Below are positions 40,726 through 49,490 of a DNA stretch of 64,000 nucleotides, in pieces. The stretch's first letter is position 1. Each line of letters opens with the position of its first letter. A model generated the notes under the pieces. The model was not told the origin of the DNA. It was given only the letters and a program-made list of their open reading frames with translations, and searched no databases. Source of the stretch: Castellaniella sp044508625 (GTDB taxonomy: Bacteria; Pseudomonadota; Gammaproteobacteria; Burkholderiales; Burkholderiaceae_B); the NCBI GenBank assembly GCA_044508625.1, contig JBIQHJ010000004.1, positions 62,001 to 126,000 on the forward strand. Reading direction: 5' to 3'. The translations under genes were made by a program, and so were the position numbers.

Positions 40726-41468
40726 CGAGCGAATTTATCCTCGAAATCAATGGATTGTCGAAATCCTTCGGTGCGTTGAAGGTGATCGACGACTTTTCGA
40801 TGCGGGTCGGGCCGGGGGAACGTCGTCTGATCCTGGGGCCGAACGGCGCGGGCAAAACGACGCTGTTCAATCTGATCAGCGGCGACCTCGCCGCAAACAC
40901 CGGCTCGATTCGCCTCTTTGGGGAGGAGGTCGGGTCGCTCAAGACGGCACGCCGCGCCGCCCGCGGGATGGCCAGGACGTATCAGGTGGTCACGCTGTTT
41001 CCCAATGACACCTTGCTGCATAACGTCGTGCTGGCTTTGCTCGGCAAGCGCCGGCTGCGTTGGAATCCCTTGTGCAGCCTCGAGGCGCGCGGCGCCCTGC
41101 GCGAACAAGCGTACGTGGTCTTGCAACGCGTAGGACTCGAAGCGCTGGCCGGCAAGCGGGTGGGCGCGACATCGTATGGCGAGAAGCGCCGGCTGGAGAT
41201 CGCCCTGGCGCTGGCGCAGGAGCCACGACTCATGCTGCTCGACGAGCCGCTCGCCGGATTGTCGGCGCAGGAACGCATCCAGGTCCAGCTTCTGTTGGAG
41301 GACATCCCGCGCAGCATCTCGATCGTGATGATCGAGCATGACATGGCCGTGGCGCTGTCTCTGGCCGAGCGCATCTCGCTGTTGCACTACGGAAAACTGG
41401 TGGTCGACGGCACATGCGAGGAAGTGGCCGCGCATCCGCGCACACGGGAGGTTTATCTTGGGCATTGA
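40722..41468 (+). CDS. Liv-type ABC ATPase (LivG-like), set 1
   Basis: A 248-residue ATPase with Walker A GPNGAGKTT, the LivG-type signature TSYGEKRRLEIALALA in place of a strict LSGGQ, Walker B LMLLDEPLAGL and H-loop MIEHDM. A GTG start at 40722 is read because it overlaps the permease stop (GTGA), is preceded by GGGAGG and begins the conserved ILEINGLSKSFG strand. Energises set 1 together with the LivF-type ATPase. Confidence 0.92.
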   Translation: MTSEFILEINGLSKSFGALKVIDDFSMRVGPGERRLILGPNGAGKTTLFNLISGDLAANTGSIRLFGEEVGSLKTARRAARGMARTYQVVTLFPNDTLLHNVVLALLGKRRLRWNPLCSLEARGALREQAYVVLQRVGLEALAGKRVGATSYGEKRRLEIALALAQEPRLMLLDEPLAGLSAQERIQVQLLLEDIPRSISIVMIEHDMAVALSLAERISLLHYGKLVVDGTCEEVAAHPRTREVYLGH

Positions 41469-42177
41469 AGCGTTGTCGCTGCGGCACGTCGATGCCGGCT
41501 ATGGACAGAGCCGGGTATTGCATGACGTGTCGTTCAACGTTGGCGATGGGCGGGTGCTCGCGTTCCTCGGTCGCAATGGCGTGGGGAAGACCACCTGCAT
41601 CAGCACGATCATCGGTTTTCTATCGGCCAGTGGGGGCGAGATCCGGCTGTACGGCGAACCCATCACTCGGCTCCCCCCTGAGCGTGTCGTGGCGCGCGGC
41701 ATCGGCCTGGTGCCCCAAGGCAGGCGAATCTTTCCGACATTGACGGTGCGAGAGAACCTGCTCGTCGCCGAGCGTGCTCCCCGGCGGGCAGGACGGGCCC
41801 CGTGGACCCTCCGGCGTGTGTTCGATGTATTTCCGCGGCTCCGCGAGCGGCAGGGTAATCTGGGCTCCGATTTGTCGGGGGGCGAGCAGCAGATGTTGGC
41901 GATCGGCCGGGCGTTGATGACCAATCCGCGCGTGCTCCTGCTCGATGAGCCATCGGAAGGACTCGCGCCAATGATCGTTCATGATCTGGGCGAGACGCTG
42001 AAACGCCTCAAGGGCGAGTCGATGTCCATCATGATCGTCGAACAAAACAGTGCGCTGGCGCTGGATGTCGCCGACGATGCCGTCGTGCTTGGGTCGACCG
42101 GGATCGTCTTTCAAGGCACGGCCGCGGAACTCAAGGCCAATCCGGAATTGCTCGATCGGCATCTGGGAGTCGGCTGA
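41458..42177 (+). CDS. Liv-type ABC ATPase (LivF-like), set 1
   Basis: A 239-residue ATPase with Walker A GRNGVGKTT, GIGLVPQGRRIFPTLTVRENL, signature LSGGEQQMLAIGRALM, Walker B VLLLDEPSEGL and H-loop VEQN. There is no ATG at the right place: a TTG at 41458, with GGGAGG 7 bp before it and overlapping the LivG-type stop, is the best start. A degenerate copy of its 3' end and downstream DNA occurs at 48245-48335. Confidence 0.9.
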   Translation: MGIEALSLRHVDAGYGQSRVLHDVSFNVGDGRVLAFLGRNGVGKTTCISTIIGFLSASGGEIRLYGEPITRLPPERVVARGIGLVPQGRRIFPTLTVRENLLVAERAPRRAGRAPWTLRRVFDVFPRLRERQGNLGSDLSGGEQQMLAIGRALMTNPRVLLLDEPSEGLAPMIVHDLGETLKRLKGESMSIMIVEQNSALALDVADDAVVLGSTGIVFQGTAAELKANPELLDRHLGVG

Positions 42178-42321
42178 TCGTCGAGGATGGGGGCGGCCAT
42201 GCTCGAGGGCATGAAAAAAATAGCAGTGCTGTATGCAAACGAAAAGAAGTGGCTGGAAGAAAGGTAGGCCCGCTGCGGCACATACCCAGATAGTCAAATA
42301 CATATAACAGGAGACAATGCA

Positions 42322-43500
42322 ATGTTTGATCGTTCATTATGGCGCACGGTGGCGGTTACCCTCTTATTGGCCGCATCGTCGGCTTATGCACGGGCCCAGA
42401 CCCCGATAAAAATCGGTTTCATGGCCACTCTTTCCGGACCGATCAGTGTGATTGGCCAGGAACAGTACGATGGGTTCATGCTGGCCGTCGAGGAGCGGGG
42501 CGGTACGCTTGGGGGCGTGCCGGTGGAAATTCTCAAGGAGGACGATCAGTTCAAACCCGAAGTAGCGAATCAGATCGTCACGAAACTGATTGAACGGGAT
42601 CAGGTTTCCATCATTACCGGTATGACGGGCTCCAACGTCATCATGGCGGTGGCCAAGCCGGTTACAGACAAAGGCGTGTTCTTGATCAGCACCAATGCCG
42701 GGCCGTCGCCATTGGCAGGCAAGAGCTGCTTGCCGAACTTGTTCGTGCTTTCCTGGCAGAACGACATGCAGTCCGAAGTGGTCGGCAAGTATGCCGCGGA
42801 AAAGGGATATAAACGGTTGATTGCCATGACGCCCAACTACCAGGGGGGCAAGGATTATGTCGAGGGATTCAAGCGCTATTACGACGGGAAAATAGCCGGC
42901 GAAATCTATACCCCGATGAACCAGTTGGATTTTTCCGCTGATCTGACGCAAGTCGCTGCGGAGCGCCCCGATGCGGTTTTTGCATTCTATCCAGGCTCCT
43001 TGGGAATCACCTTTATGCGCCAATACCAATTGGCGGGCTTGTCCAAGACCATCCCCTCCTTGTCCGTCGGTATTCTCGAAATTCCCACCATAACGGCTTT
43101 GAAGGACAACGCGGTGGGCGCGCTGGGCGGAACGTTTTGGAGTCCAGATACCGATAATCCCGCCAACAGGAAGTTCGTGGAGCTCTATGAAGGCAAGCAC
43201 GGGCGTATTCCTTCGACCTGGGCGGCGTTGGGTTATGACAGTGGATTGCTGCTGGATTCCGCCATCGCGAAGTTGAAAGGCAACGTTGCCGACAAGGACG
43301 CCCTCAGGGCAGCGCTCAAAGCAGCCGACTTTCAGTCCGTGCGGGGTGGTTTCAAATTCAATAATAATCATTTCCCCATACAGGACATGAAGATCGTCGA
43401 GGCCATAAAAGATGCGAAGGGGCGCTATACGGTACGCACCGTGGCCACTCCCTTGAAAGATCATCAGGATGCGTACCATGATCTCTGCCCCATGAAGTGA
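42322..43500 (+). CDS. Liv-type ABC transporter substrate-binding protein, set 2
   Basis: A 392-residue LivJ-family binding protein. A signal peptide (about 1-26, ending AYARAQT) is followed by IKIGFMATLSGPISVIGQEQYDGFMLAVEERGG and by GPSPLAGKSCLPNLFVLSWQND, a Cys-containing loop common in aromatic-acid-binding members. It is only distantly similar to the set 1 receptor, so the two transporters probably take different ligands. Start supported by AGGAGA. This gene and the next five use visibly more AT-rich codons than set 1 and set 3. Confidence 0.9.
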   Translation: MFDRSLWRTVAVTLLLAASSAYARAQTPIKIGFMATLSGPISVIGQEQYDGFMLAVEERGGTLGGVPVEILKEDDQFKPEVANQIVTKLIERDQVSIITGMTGSNVIMAVAKPVTDKGVFLISTNAGPSPLAGKSCLPNLFVLSWQNDMQSEVVGKYAAEKGYKRLIAMTPNYQGGKDYVEGFKRYYDGKIAGEIYTPMNQLDFSADLTQVAAERPDAVFAFYPGSLGITFMRQYQLAGLSKTIPSLSVGILEIPTITALKDNAVGALGGTFWSPDTDNPANRKFVELYEGKHGRIPSTWAALGYDSGLLLDSAIAKLKGNVADKDALRAALKAADFQSVRGGFKFNNNHFPIQDMKIVEAIKDAKGRYTVRTVATPLKDHQDAYHDLCPMK

Positions 43501-43530
43501 TTCCGACAGGCCTGAGATAAGGATGTCCAT

Positions 43531-44451
43531 ATGAGCCCGTCGTTAATTTTCGCGCAGCTATTGAACGGATTTCAATTCGGTGTCCTGCTGTTCCTGCTCT
43601 CGGCGGGATTGACGCTGGTGCTTGGCATCATGAACTTCGTCAATCTGGCTCACGGTTCGCTATACATGGCCGGGGCCTATTTTTCGGTCGCGGCCTACGA
43701 GTGGACCGGGTCGTTCATCCTGGCGGTCTTGGCCGCCATCCTGGCAACGATGTCATTGGGTTTCGTCATGGAGCGCCTGGTATTGGCGAAGCTGTACGCG
43801 CGCGATCACTTGTACCAGGTGTTGGCGACATTCGGCCTCATCCTCCTGCTCAACGAGCTCGTCAGCATGATCTGGGGGCATGCCCCCCTGTATGCCGAAC
43901 TCCCCCAGGCCTTGTCCGGAACCGTAAACATATTTGGCCTGAATTATCCGTCCTACCGAATGGCGATAATTGCCGTCGGCCTCTTGCTGGGGATTGTCTT
44001 GTATTGGCTGATAAACAGGACCCGTGTAGGAATGCTGATTCGCGCCGGTGCGTCGGATGCTCCCATGGTTTCCTCGCTTGGCATCGACATCAAACGAGTC
44101 AACCTATTGGTATTTTGTGCCGGGGCGGGGCTGGCGGGCCTTTCGGGCTTGATGGCCGCTCCCATCCTGACCGTTCAATCCGGCATGGGCGAATCAGTTC
44201 TGATTCTGACGCTGGTCGTCATAGTGACCGGGGGCATCGGTTCGATACGCGGCGCGTTTTATGGCGCGTTGATCATCGGTATGGCCGAAACGCTGGGGCG
44301 TGCCTTTCTGCCCATGCTGTTTGGGGCGGTATTCGATCCAGCAGTAGCTCGAACGGCCGGGCCGGCCGCCACCTCGGTATTTATCTATATCCTGATGATT
44401 GTCGTGCTGGCCATGCGTCCCCAGGGATTGTTTCCAGTAAGGCATGGATGA
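43531..44451 (+). CDS. Liv-type ABC permease (LivH-like), set 2
   Basis: A 306-residue LivH-type permease (LLNGFQFGVLLFLLSAGLTLVLGIMNFVNLAHGSLYMAGAY, IRAGASDAPMVSSLGI, VTGGIGSIRGAFYGALIIG). About eight helices are present. Located 30 bp after the set 2 receptor gene and overlapping the LivM-type gene by 8 bp. Inner-membrane half of the set 2 importer. Confidence 0.92.
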   Translation: MSPSLIFAQLLNGFQFGVLLFLLSAGLTLVLGIMNFVNLAHGSLYMAGAYFSVAAYEWTGSFILAVLAAILATMSLGFVMERLVLAKLYARDHLYQVLATFGLILLLNELVSMIWGHAPLYAELPQALSGTVNIFGLNYPSYRMAIIAVGLLLGIVLYWLINRTRVGMLIRAGASDAPMVSSLGIDIKRVNLLVFCAGAGLAGLSGLMAAPILTVQSGMGESVLILTLVVIVTGGIGSIRGAFYGALIIGMAETLGRAFLPMLFGAVFDPAVARTAGPAATSVFIYILMIVVLAMRPQGLFPVRHG

Positions 44452-45511
44452 GGCGCTGTTTCTTATGAAGAATATCGAAAATCCGGGTGGCCCGCCTTTT
44501 TTCGGATCTAATCCGCAACCCGAAAAACATAGCCTTCTTTCATTGCGGGTCTGCGTTCCCCTGGCCATCGTCATCGTGTTTGCCCTGGTGCCGGTCATTG
44601 CGGTTTTGGTCCGCGAGCCATTTTATATGACATTGGTGTCACGCATCATGATCATTGCGCTGGCAGCGGTTGGGCTGAATCTGGTGCTGGGGTATGGTGG
44701 TATGGTCAGCTTCGGGCACGCCCTTTATATCGGTGTCGGTGCGTACGCGGCCGGCATTCTCTCATCTTACGGCATCGTCGATGGCTGGGTTCACCTGGGC
44801 GCGGCTCTGGGCGCTGGCTTGGTCACGTCATCCTTTATCGGCTTGATTTGTTCACGCACGAGCGGCATCGGCTACATCATGATTACCTTGGCCTTTGCCC
44901 AGATGTTTCATTCGCTGGCAATCAGTCTCAAGACATTTGGCGGTGACGACGGCATGCCATTGCCTGTGCGCAGCGACTTCGGAATCATCGATATAAATAA
45001 TGATATCGTGCTGTATTACGGAATATTTTCGATCCTTTTCCTGACGCTGTTCTTCTTTCACAGGCTCATCCACGCTCGTTTCGGCATGGTTCTGCGCGGC
45101 GCCAAAACCAATAAGCGCCGCATGGGTGCGCTGGGCTTTCCCGTGGTGCGCTATCAGCTTGCAGCGTATGTCATTTCAGCCCTGGTGTGTGTTGTTGCTG
45201 GCCTGCTCCTCGCCAATCTGACACGTTTCGTGTCGCCTTCATATATGCATTGGACCTTGTCCGGGGAACTCATCGTCATGGCGGTTTTGGGAGGCATGAC
45301 GTCGTTGATGGGACCCATCGTGGGCGCCGCGGCCTGGCTGGTCCTGGAAGATCTGCTCTCGTCGGTATCCCTGGGTCTGCCCTGGGGGCTGGATGACTAT
45401 CTACATTCGCACTGGCTGGGGGTGATAGGGCTGTTTGTCATCGTGATTACACTCACGCTCAAGCATGGTATCTACGCTGTCGTGCTTCCTCGCCGGAATC
45501 AAGCATCATGA
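44444..45511 (+). CDS. Liv-type ABC permease (LivM-like), set 2
   Basis: A 355-residue LivM-type permease with the core LVLGYGGMVSFGHALYIGVGAYAAGIL, GIGYIMITLAFAQMFHSLA and MVLRGAKTNKRRMGALGF. It has a longer hydrophilic N-terminus than the other LivM-type proteins here; a second in-frame ATG at 44465 (MKNIENPGG) may be the real start and would remove the overlap with the upstream gene. AT-rich codon use. Confidence 0.9.
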   Translation: MDEALFLMKNIENPGGPPFFGSNPQPEKHSLLSLRVCVPLAIVIVFALVPVIAVLVREPFYMTLVSRIMIIALAAVGLNLVLGYGGMVSFGHALYIGVGAYAAGILSSYGIVDGWVHLGAALGAGLVTSSFIGLICSRTSGIGYIMITLAFAQMFHSLAISLKTFGGDDGMPLPVRSDFGIIDINNDIVLYYGIFSILFLTLFFFHRLIHARFGMVLRGAKTNKRRMGALGFPVVRYQLAAYVISALVCVVAGLLLANLTRFVSPSYMHWTLSGELIVMAVLGGMTSLMGPIVGAAAWLVLEDLLSSVSLGLPWGLDDYLHSHWLGVIGLFVIVITLTLKHGIYAVVLPRRNQAS

Positions 45512-46260
45512 CGCTGCTTTCCGTTACGGGCCTGGTCAAGCGCTTTGGTGGCCTGACGGCAACCGACCATCTAGACCTTGATGTGCGGGCGGGGGAAATT
45601 CATGGCGTAATCGGCCCGAATGGGGCGGGTAAAACCACATTGATGAATCAGCTTTCTGGCGAGATAATTCCTGACGCGGGCAGCATCGTTTTCGAGGGTC
45701 TGGATTTGACTTTGCATCCTCCATATCGGCGTGCGCTTGCCGGTATTGCGCGCTCATTTCAGATCAGCTCGGTATTCGATGACTTCTCGGTCATTGAAAA
45801 TGTCATGATGGCGGTCCAGGCCCGCAGCAGGCATAGTTTCCGCTTTTGGCTGCCTGTTCTGTCCGACCGGTGTCTGGTAGAGCCGGCGTATCAGGCGCTC
45901 GAGCGCGTTGGCCTGGACTCCCGGCATCGTACCTTGGCCGGCGAGTTGGCCCATGGCGCGCGGCGCCAGCTCGAAATCGCCATGGCGCTGGCCATGCGGC
46001 CCAAATTGCTCTTGCTCGACGAACCCATGGCGGGCATGAGCCGGCATGAGACTCTGGAAATGGTCGGATTGCTGCGGCGCCTCAAAGGCGATTACAGCAT
46101 CATCTTGATCGAACATGATATGGACGCCGTATTCGCCTTGGCGGACACCATTACAGTCATGGTCTATGGACGGCCTATCGCCTGTGGTACCCCCGAGCAG
46201 ATCAGCACCAACGAGGATGTCAAGGCGGCATATCTTGGCGATCAGGAGGAGGTGGTATGA
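45508..46260 (+). CDS. Liv-type ABC ATPase (LivG-like), set 2
   Basis: A 250-residue ATPase: Walker A GPNGAGKTT, Q-loop region ARSFQISSVFDDFSVIENVMMA, signature ELAHGARRQLEIAMALA, Walker B LLLLDEPMAGM and IEHDMD. ATGA overlaps at both ends couple it to the LivM-type and LivF-type genes. Confidence 0.93.
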   Translation: MTLLSVTGLVKRFGGLTATDHLDLDVRAGEIHGVIGPNGAGKTTLMNQLSGEIIPDAGSIVFEGLDLTLHPPYRRALAGIARSFQISSVFDDFSVIENVMMAVQARSRHSFRFWLPVLSDRCLVEPAYQALERVGLDSRHRTLAGELAHGARRQLEIAMALAMRPKLLLLDEPMAGMSRHETLEMVGLLRRLKGDYSIILIEHDMDAVFALADTITVMVYGRPIACGTPEQISTNEDVKAAYLGDQEEVV

Positions 46261-46967
46261 GTACCTTGCTGAAGGTCGATGCTTTGCAAACGTCTTATGG
46301 TACCAGTCAGGTGCTGTTCGATATCTCTTTTCAGGTGGGTGAGAGGCAGTGCGTGACGCTGATCGGCCGAAACGGCATGGGTAAGAGCACCACGATCAAG
46401 ACCATCATGGGATGGATCGCCCCCCGGGCCGGCAGCGTGCATTTTGCCGGTGAAAACATCACTGGCCGTCCGCCTTATCATGTGGCCAAGGCGGGCATTG
46501 GTCTGGTGCCGGAAGGCCGGCGCATCTTTCCGAATTTGACCGTGCGCGAGAACCTGATCGCCACCGCCGCCAATAAACGGGGACGAGATGACCCGTGGGA
46601 TATAGAAAGGGTCTATCACATGTTTCCCCGGCTGCGGGAGCGTGCGCGTAATCTGGGATCGAATTTGTCGGGCGGTGAACAGCAGATGCTGGCGATCGGC
46701 CGCGCCTTGATGACCAATCCGTCCCTGTTGATTCTGGATGAGGCCACGGAAGGATTGGCTCCCTTGATCCGCTCCGAAATCTGGAGCTCTCTGGCCCGCC
46801 TGAAGGCGGCCGGCCTGGCGCTGATCGTTATCGACAAGAACATTGGCCCGCTGTCGCGTGTCGGGGATCATCACTATATCGTTGAAAAAGGGCGAATTGT
46901 CTGGGATGGTGATTCGGCTGCGCTGCATGAGCAGCCCCGGGTCTTGCGGGAATACGTTGGTGTTTAG
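46257..46967 (+). CDS. Liv-type ABC ATPase (LivF-like), set 2
   Basis: A 236-residue ATPase: Walker A GRNGMGKSTT, GIGLVPEGRRIFPNLTVRENL, signature LSGGEQQMLAIGRALM, Walker B LLILDEATEGL. The H-loop reads VIDKNIG, so the usual His/Gln-type switch residue is Lys or Asn here, as in some LivF branches. Last gene of the set 2 transporter; a 219-bp gap follows. Confidence 0.92.
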   Translation: MSTLLKVDALQTSYGTSQVLFDISFQVGERQCVTLIGRNGMGKSTTIKTIMGWIAPRAGSVHFAGENITGRPPYHVAKAGIGLVPEGRRIFPNLTVRENLIATAANKRGRDDPWDIERVYHMFPRLRERARNLGSNLSGGEQQMLAIGRALMTNPSLLILDEATEGLAPLIRSEIWSSLARLKAAGLALIVIDKNIGPLSRVGDHHYIVEKGRIVWDGDSAALHEQPRVLREYVGV

Positions 46968-47012
46968 CGGCATGGCCGTAGCTTTCGATATATCCACGTT
47001 GCGAGCGCGAGA

Positions 47013-47037
47013 GATCTGGGAGTTTGCTCCCTAGATC
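47013..47037 (+). terminator. Hairpin after the set 2 transporter
   Basis: GATC-T-GGGAG (47013-47022) pairs with CTCCC-TA-GATC (47027-47037) around a 4-base loop, with one bulged base. There is no T-run. It lies 45 bp after the LivF-type stop and may partly separate the transporter from the amidohydrolase gene. Confidence 0.45.
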
Positions 47038-47186
47038 GGTGCGCGTCGCTTGCGGGCCTGATATGTCACGTCGAGAAGACCGAAAAATTCGACTTAAAGG
47101 AGATTGGAAATGCATGGCGGGGAACAGCGCAGTAATGAAAATAGGAAGGTGTTTCTGATGAGTATCGCTATTCCTGGGTTGACGCA

Positions 47187-48185
47187 ATGAGCACAGGGCA
47201 TAGTGAGTTTGCACGGCAGGCACTGGCGCCCGGCGTGGGGGTGGGTCGTGTGGATGTCCATCATCATATTCTCCCGCCAGAGTACATCTCCAGGGTTGGT
47301 GAAATAGCGATTGGCGCGCCCGCTCCCAATCGCGAAACTCCGAAGTGGACGGTGGAATGCTCTTTGGACGCGATGGATAAAAACCAGATCTCGTCCGCCT
47401 TTGTTTCGGTCAGCGCGCCGGGCATCTGGTTCAATGATTCCACCTTGGCGCGGTATCTCGCTCGCTCGGCCAATACCTTTGCCGCCCAGATGAAGTCTGA
47501 TAACCCAGGACGCTTCGGCTCGTTCGCTAGCCTGCCGCTGCCGGACGTCGGGGCGAGTCTTGGAGAGATCGAGTATGCGTTCGATTCGCTCAAGTCTGAT
47601 GGCGTCTCCATGATGACCAATTATGGTGATAGGTATCTGGGCGACCCGGAATTTGCGCCGGTTTTCGATGAACTCAATGCGAGGAAGGCCATCGTCTATG
47701 TTCATCCGACGACGTGCAACTGCTCGCTGGGCGTGATGAATGAAATTCCGGCGTCCATGATCGAGTTCCCGCACGACACTACGCGTACCGTGGTCAGTCT
47801 TCTATATGGTGGTGTGCTTACTCGTTGCAAGGATATCAAATTCGTCTTCTCGCATGCGGGTGGCACGCTGCCGTTTCTCGCCGAGCGCATTGCGTTGCTT
47901 GGCAGGCTGGATCGCAGCTTTGCCGAAAAGGTGCCCGGGGGTGTAATGCCGATCTTGCGGCGCCTGAACTTCGACACGGCCTTGTCGGCCAATGACGTTG
48001 CGATTCCAGCGCTGTTGAAGATCGTCTCGTCAAAAAATGTCATGCTGGGGACGGATTTTCCATTTGCGCCGGAAATAGCGATGAAAGCGACAATCGATGG
48101 TCTGCACGGCTTGAACTTAAGTGCCGAAGACTTAAGAAATATCGAGGGAGATAACGCCCGCCGGATGTTCGATTGGCTGGCATAG
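47187..48185 (+). CDS. Amidohydrolase-2 (ACMSD-family) hydrolase or decarboxylase
   Basis: A 332-residue TIM-barrel metalloenzyme: metal-binding VDVHHHILPPEY near the N-terminus, YVHPTT, FSHAGGTLPFL and GTDFPFAPE at the C-terminal end. The family includes aminocarboxymuconate-semialdehyde decarboxylase, gamma-resorcylate decarboxylase and several ring-fission-product hydrolases. In this island a dihydroxybenzoate decarboxylase or a hydrolase of a ring-opened product would both fit. It shares the AT-richer codon use of the set 2 transporter before it, so the two probably arrived together. Confidence 0.85.
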   Translation: MSTGHSEFARQALAPGVGVGRVDVHHHILPPEYISRVGEIAIGAPAPNRETPKWTVECSLDAMDKNQISSAFVSVSAPGIWFNDSTLARYLARSANTFAAQMKSDNPGRFGSFASLPLPDVGASLGEIEYAFDSLKSDGVSMMTNYGDRYLGDPEFAPVFDELNARKAIVYVHPTTCNCSLGVMNEIPASMIEFPHDTTRTVVSLLYGGVLTRCKDIKFVFSHAGGTLPFLAERIALLGRLDRSFAEKVPGGVMPILRRLNFDTALSANDVAIPALLKIVSSKNVMLGTDFPFAPEIAMKATIDGLHGLNLSAEDLRNIEGDNARRMFDWLA

Positions 48186-48244
48186 ACCGCTTGGACCCGA
48201 CAGTCATCATGAATCATCCGTGGAGCCGGAATGCAAGTCCTGGG

Positions 48245-48335
48245 CCGGCACCACGCCAATCCGGAACTGCTCGACCGGCATCCGGGAGCCGGCATCCGGC
48301 TGATCGTCCGGGGCGACGGCGGCCATGCGTTCGCC
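48245..48335 (+). pseudogene. Degenerate remnant of a LivF-type 3' end
   Basis: About 85 bp here match the end of the set 1 LivF-type gene and the non-coding DNA after it (42124-42215): the stretch coding ANPELLDRH and the downstream CGGCTGATCGTC and GGCGGCCATG blocks recur in order, interrupted by a short insertion. No open ATPase frame remains. It lies between the amidohydrolase and GntR genes and looks like a scar from duplication or rearrangement of transporter DNA. Confidence 0.6.
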
Positions 48336-48347
48336 CGCGGCCGGTAT

Positions 48348-49022
48348 TCAATAGTCGAGCAGCCGCCGCCGTGTGTTCCGGATATGCTGAGAGATGATTT
48401 CTCTGGCCCGTTCCCCGTCGCGTTGCTGCAGCGCGTCGATGATTTCCCGGTGCTCGCGCTGGTAGATCAGCCGGTGTTCGGGCCGCTGGTCGCGTTGCCG
48501 TAGCGTACCCCAGAGAGCGTGCTCTCTGCGCACCGTGTCGATCATCTTGTACATGCGGATCGCCAGCGTATTGTGGGTCGCGAGCGCGATGGTTTCATGG
48601 AATGCGGCGTCCAGTTGCTCGAATTCGCTGGCGGTCTTTGCGTTCTCGGCCTGATCCAACGCCTCGCGCATTCGCGCGAAGTCCGCCCCGGTGCCGTTGG
48701 TTGCGACCATCCAGGCCAGTTCGGGTTCGAAGCGCAGCCGCGCCTCGATGTACTCCGCCGGACTGGTCGATTCCTTTACCGGTCCGCCGGGCGCCGTCTC
48801 GGCGCTTTCCGCAGGGATCCGGACGAAGGTCCCCCGGCCGACGTGCCGCGTGATGATTCCATCCTTTTCTAGTTCGGCCAGCGCTCGGCGCGTCACCGAG
48901 CGGCCGACGTTGAACTGTTCGGCGAGCTGCCGTTCGGTTGGCAGGCGGTCTCCTGGTGCAAAGATGCGCTCGTTAATGGAGCTGATCAAGTGCTCGCGCA
49001 AGCGGTCATAGCCATCGCTCAT
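48348..49022 (-). CDS. GntR-family (FadR/FCD subgroup) transcriptional regulator
   Basis: A 224-residue regulator. Residues 1-70 form the GntR winged helix (YDRLREHLISSINERIFAPGDRLPTERQLAEQFNVGRSVTRRALAELEKDG), and about 85-220 an all-helical FCD ligand-binding domain. GAGG lies 8 bp before the ATG at 49022. It faces away from the molybdoenzyme operon at 49491 and is the only transcription factor gene in the island, so it is the prime candidate regulator for both arms. A consensus-type site lies in its own promoter region. Confidence 0.93.
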   Translation of the reverse strand: MSDGYDRLREHLISSINERIFAPGDRLPTERQLAEQFNVGRSVTRRALAELEKDGIITRHVGRGTFVRIPAESAETAPGGPVKESTSPAEYIEARLRFEPELAWMVATNGTGADFARMREALDQAENAKTASEFEQLDAAFHETIALATHNTLAIRMYKMIDTVRREHALWGTLRQRDQRPEHRLIYQREHREIIDALQQRDGERAREIISQHIRNTRRRLLDY

Positions 49023-49062
49023 CTGTATGTCCTCATTCAATTCCTGCCAATCGGCGTTGCAA

Positions 49063-49072
49063 TAGTATACCA
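49063..49072. promoter_or_regulatory. Candidate GntR operator
   Basis: TAGTATACCA fits the FadR-subgroup consensus T-x-G-T-(2)-A-C-x-A and sits 41-50 bp upstream of the GntR start codon, a position suited to autorepression. ATTGGTT motifs in both orientations (near 49078, 49088, 49184, 49207) cluster around it. Confidence 0.5.
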
Positions 49073-49211
49073 CTTCGAACCAATCTTCCAACCAATTCAT
49101 ACGATAGTACCTCTTGGACAGCCTGCAACAGGGGACATCAGGGTCTCCCCTAGGTGCGGAGAGGCCCGTAAAACCATGTTGTAAACATTGGTTTGTTTTA
49201 TCAAATATTGG

Positions 49212-49241
49212 TTGACACCTGGTATGGCTAGCGGATATAGT
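49212..49241 (+). promoter_or_regulatory. Sigma-70-type promoter for the molybdoenzyme operon
   Basis: A perfect -35 TTGACA (49212-49217), an 18-bp spacer and -10 TATAGT (49236-49241) predict a start near 49248, leaving a ~240-nt leader before the ATG at 49491. An ATTGGTT motif touches the -35 element. The leader (49250-49490) shows no convincing gene. Confidence 0.7.
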
Positions 49242-49490
49242 TTTGCCACGAACTAGAAAATTGGTACGGATTGAGCAGGTGCCATCCGTTGTTGGACAAA
49301 CAATCAGCAGGAGACCCAGCATGCAAGGCAAGACCCCTCCCCGCGCGATACATGGCCCTCGCGCCAACCGCGGCTTGTACGGAGCATTCCGTCGCCTCGC
49401 CGGCCAGACGATGGGGATTTCTTCGGCCGTTCGCCGTCTTTTCTCGCCTGGGCGGCCTTGCCCGGCCTCCCGCGCTTGAAGGGGATGATG

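Noticed and set aside
42199..42267. Small ORF after the set 1 LivF-type gene (MLEGMKKIAVLYANEKKWLEER)
   Set aside because: Only 22 codons, no clear ribosome-binding site, and part of the segment recurs in the degenerate 48245-48335 scar, so it is likelier non-coding.
48231..48503. 90-codon plus-strand frame overlapping the GntR gene end
   Set aside because: Its first part is the LivF-type scar and the rest is antisense to the GntR C-terminus.
49243..49479. 78-codon frame in the leader of the molybdoenzyme operon
   Set aside because: Arg/Pro-rich, no family features, no ribosome-binding site; treated as 5' UTR.
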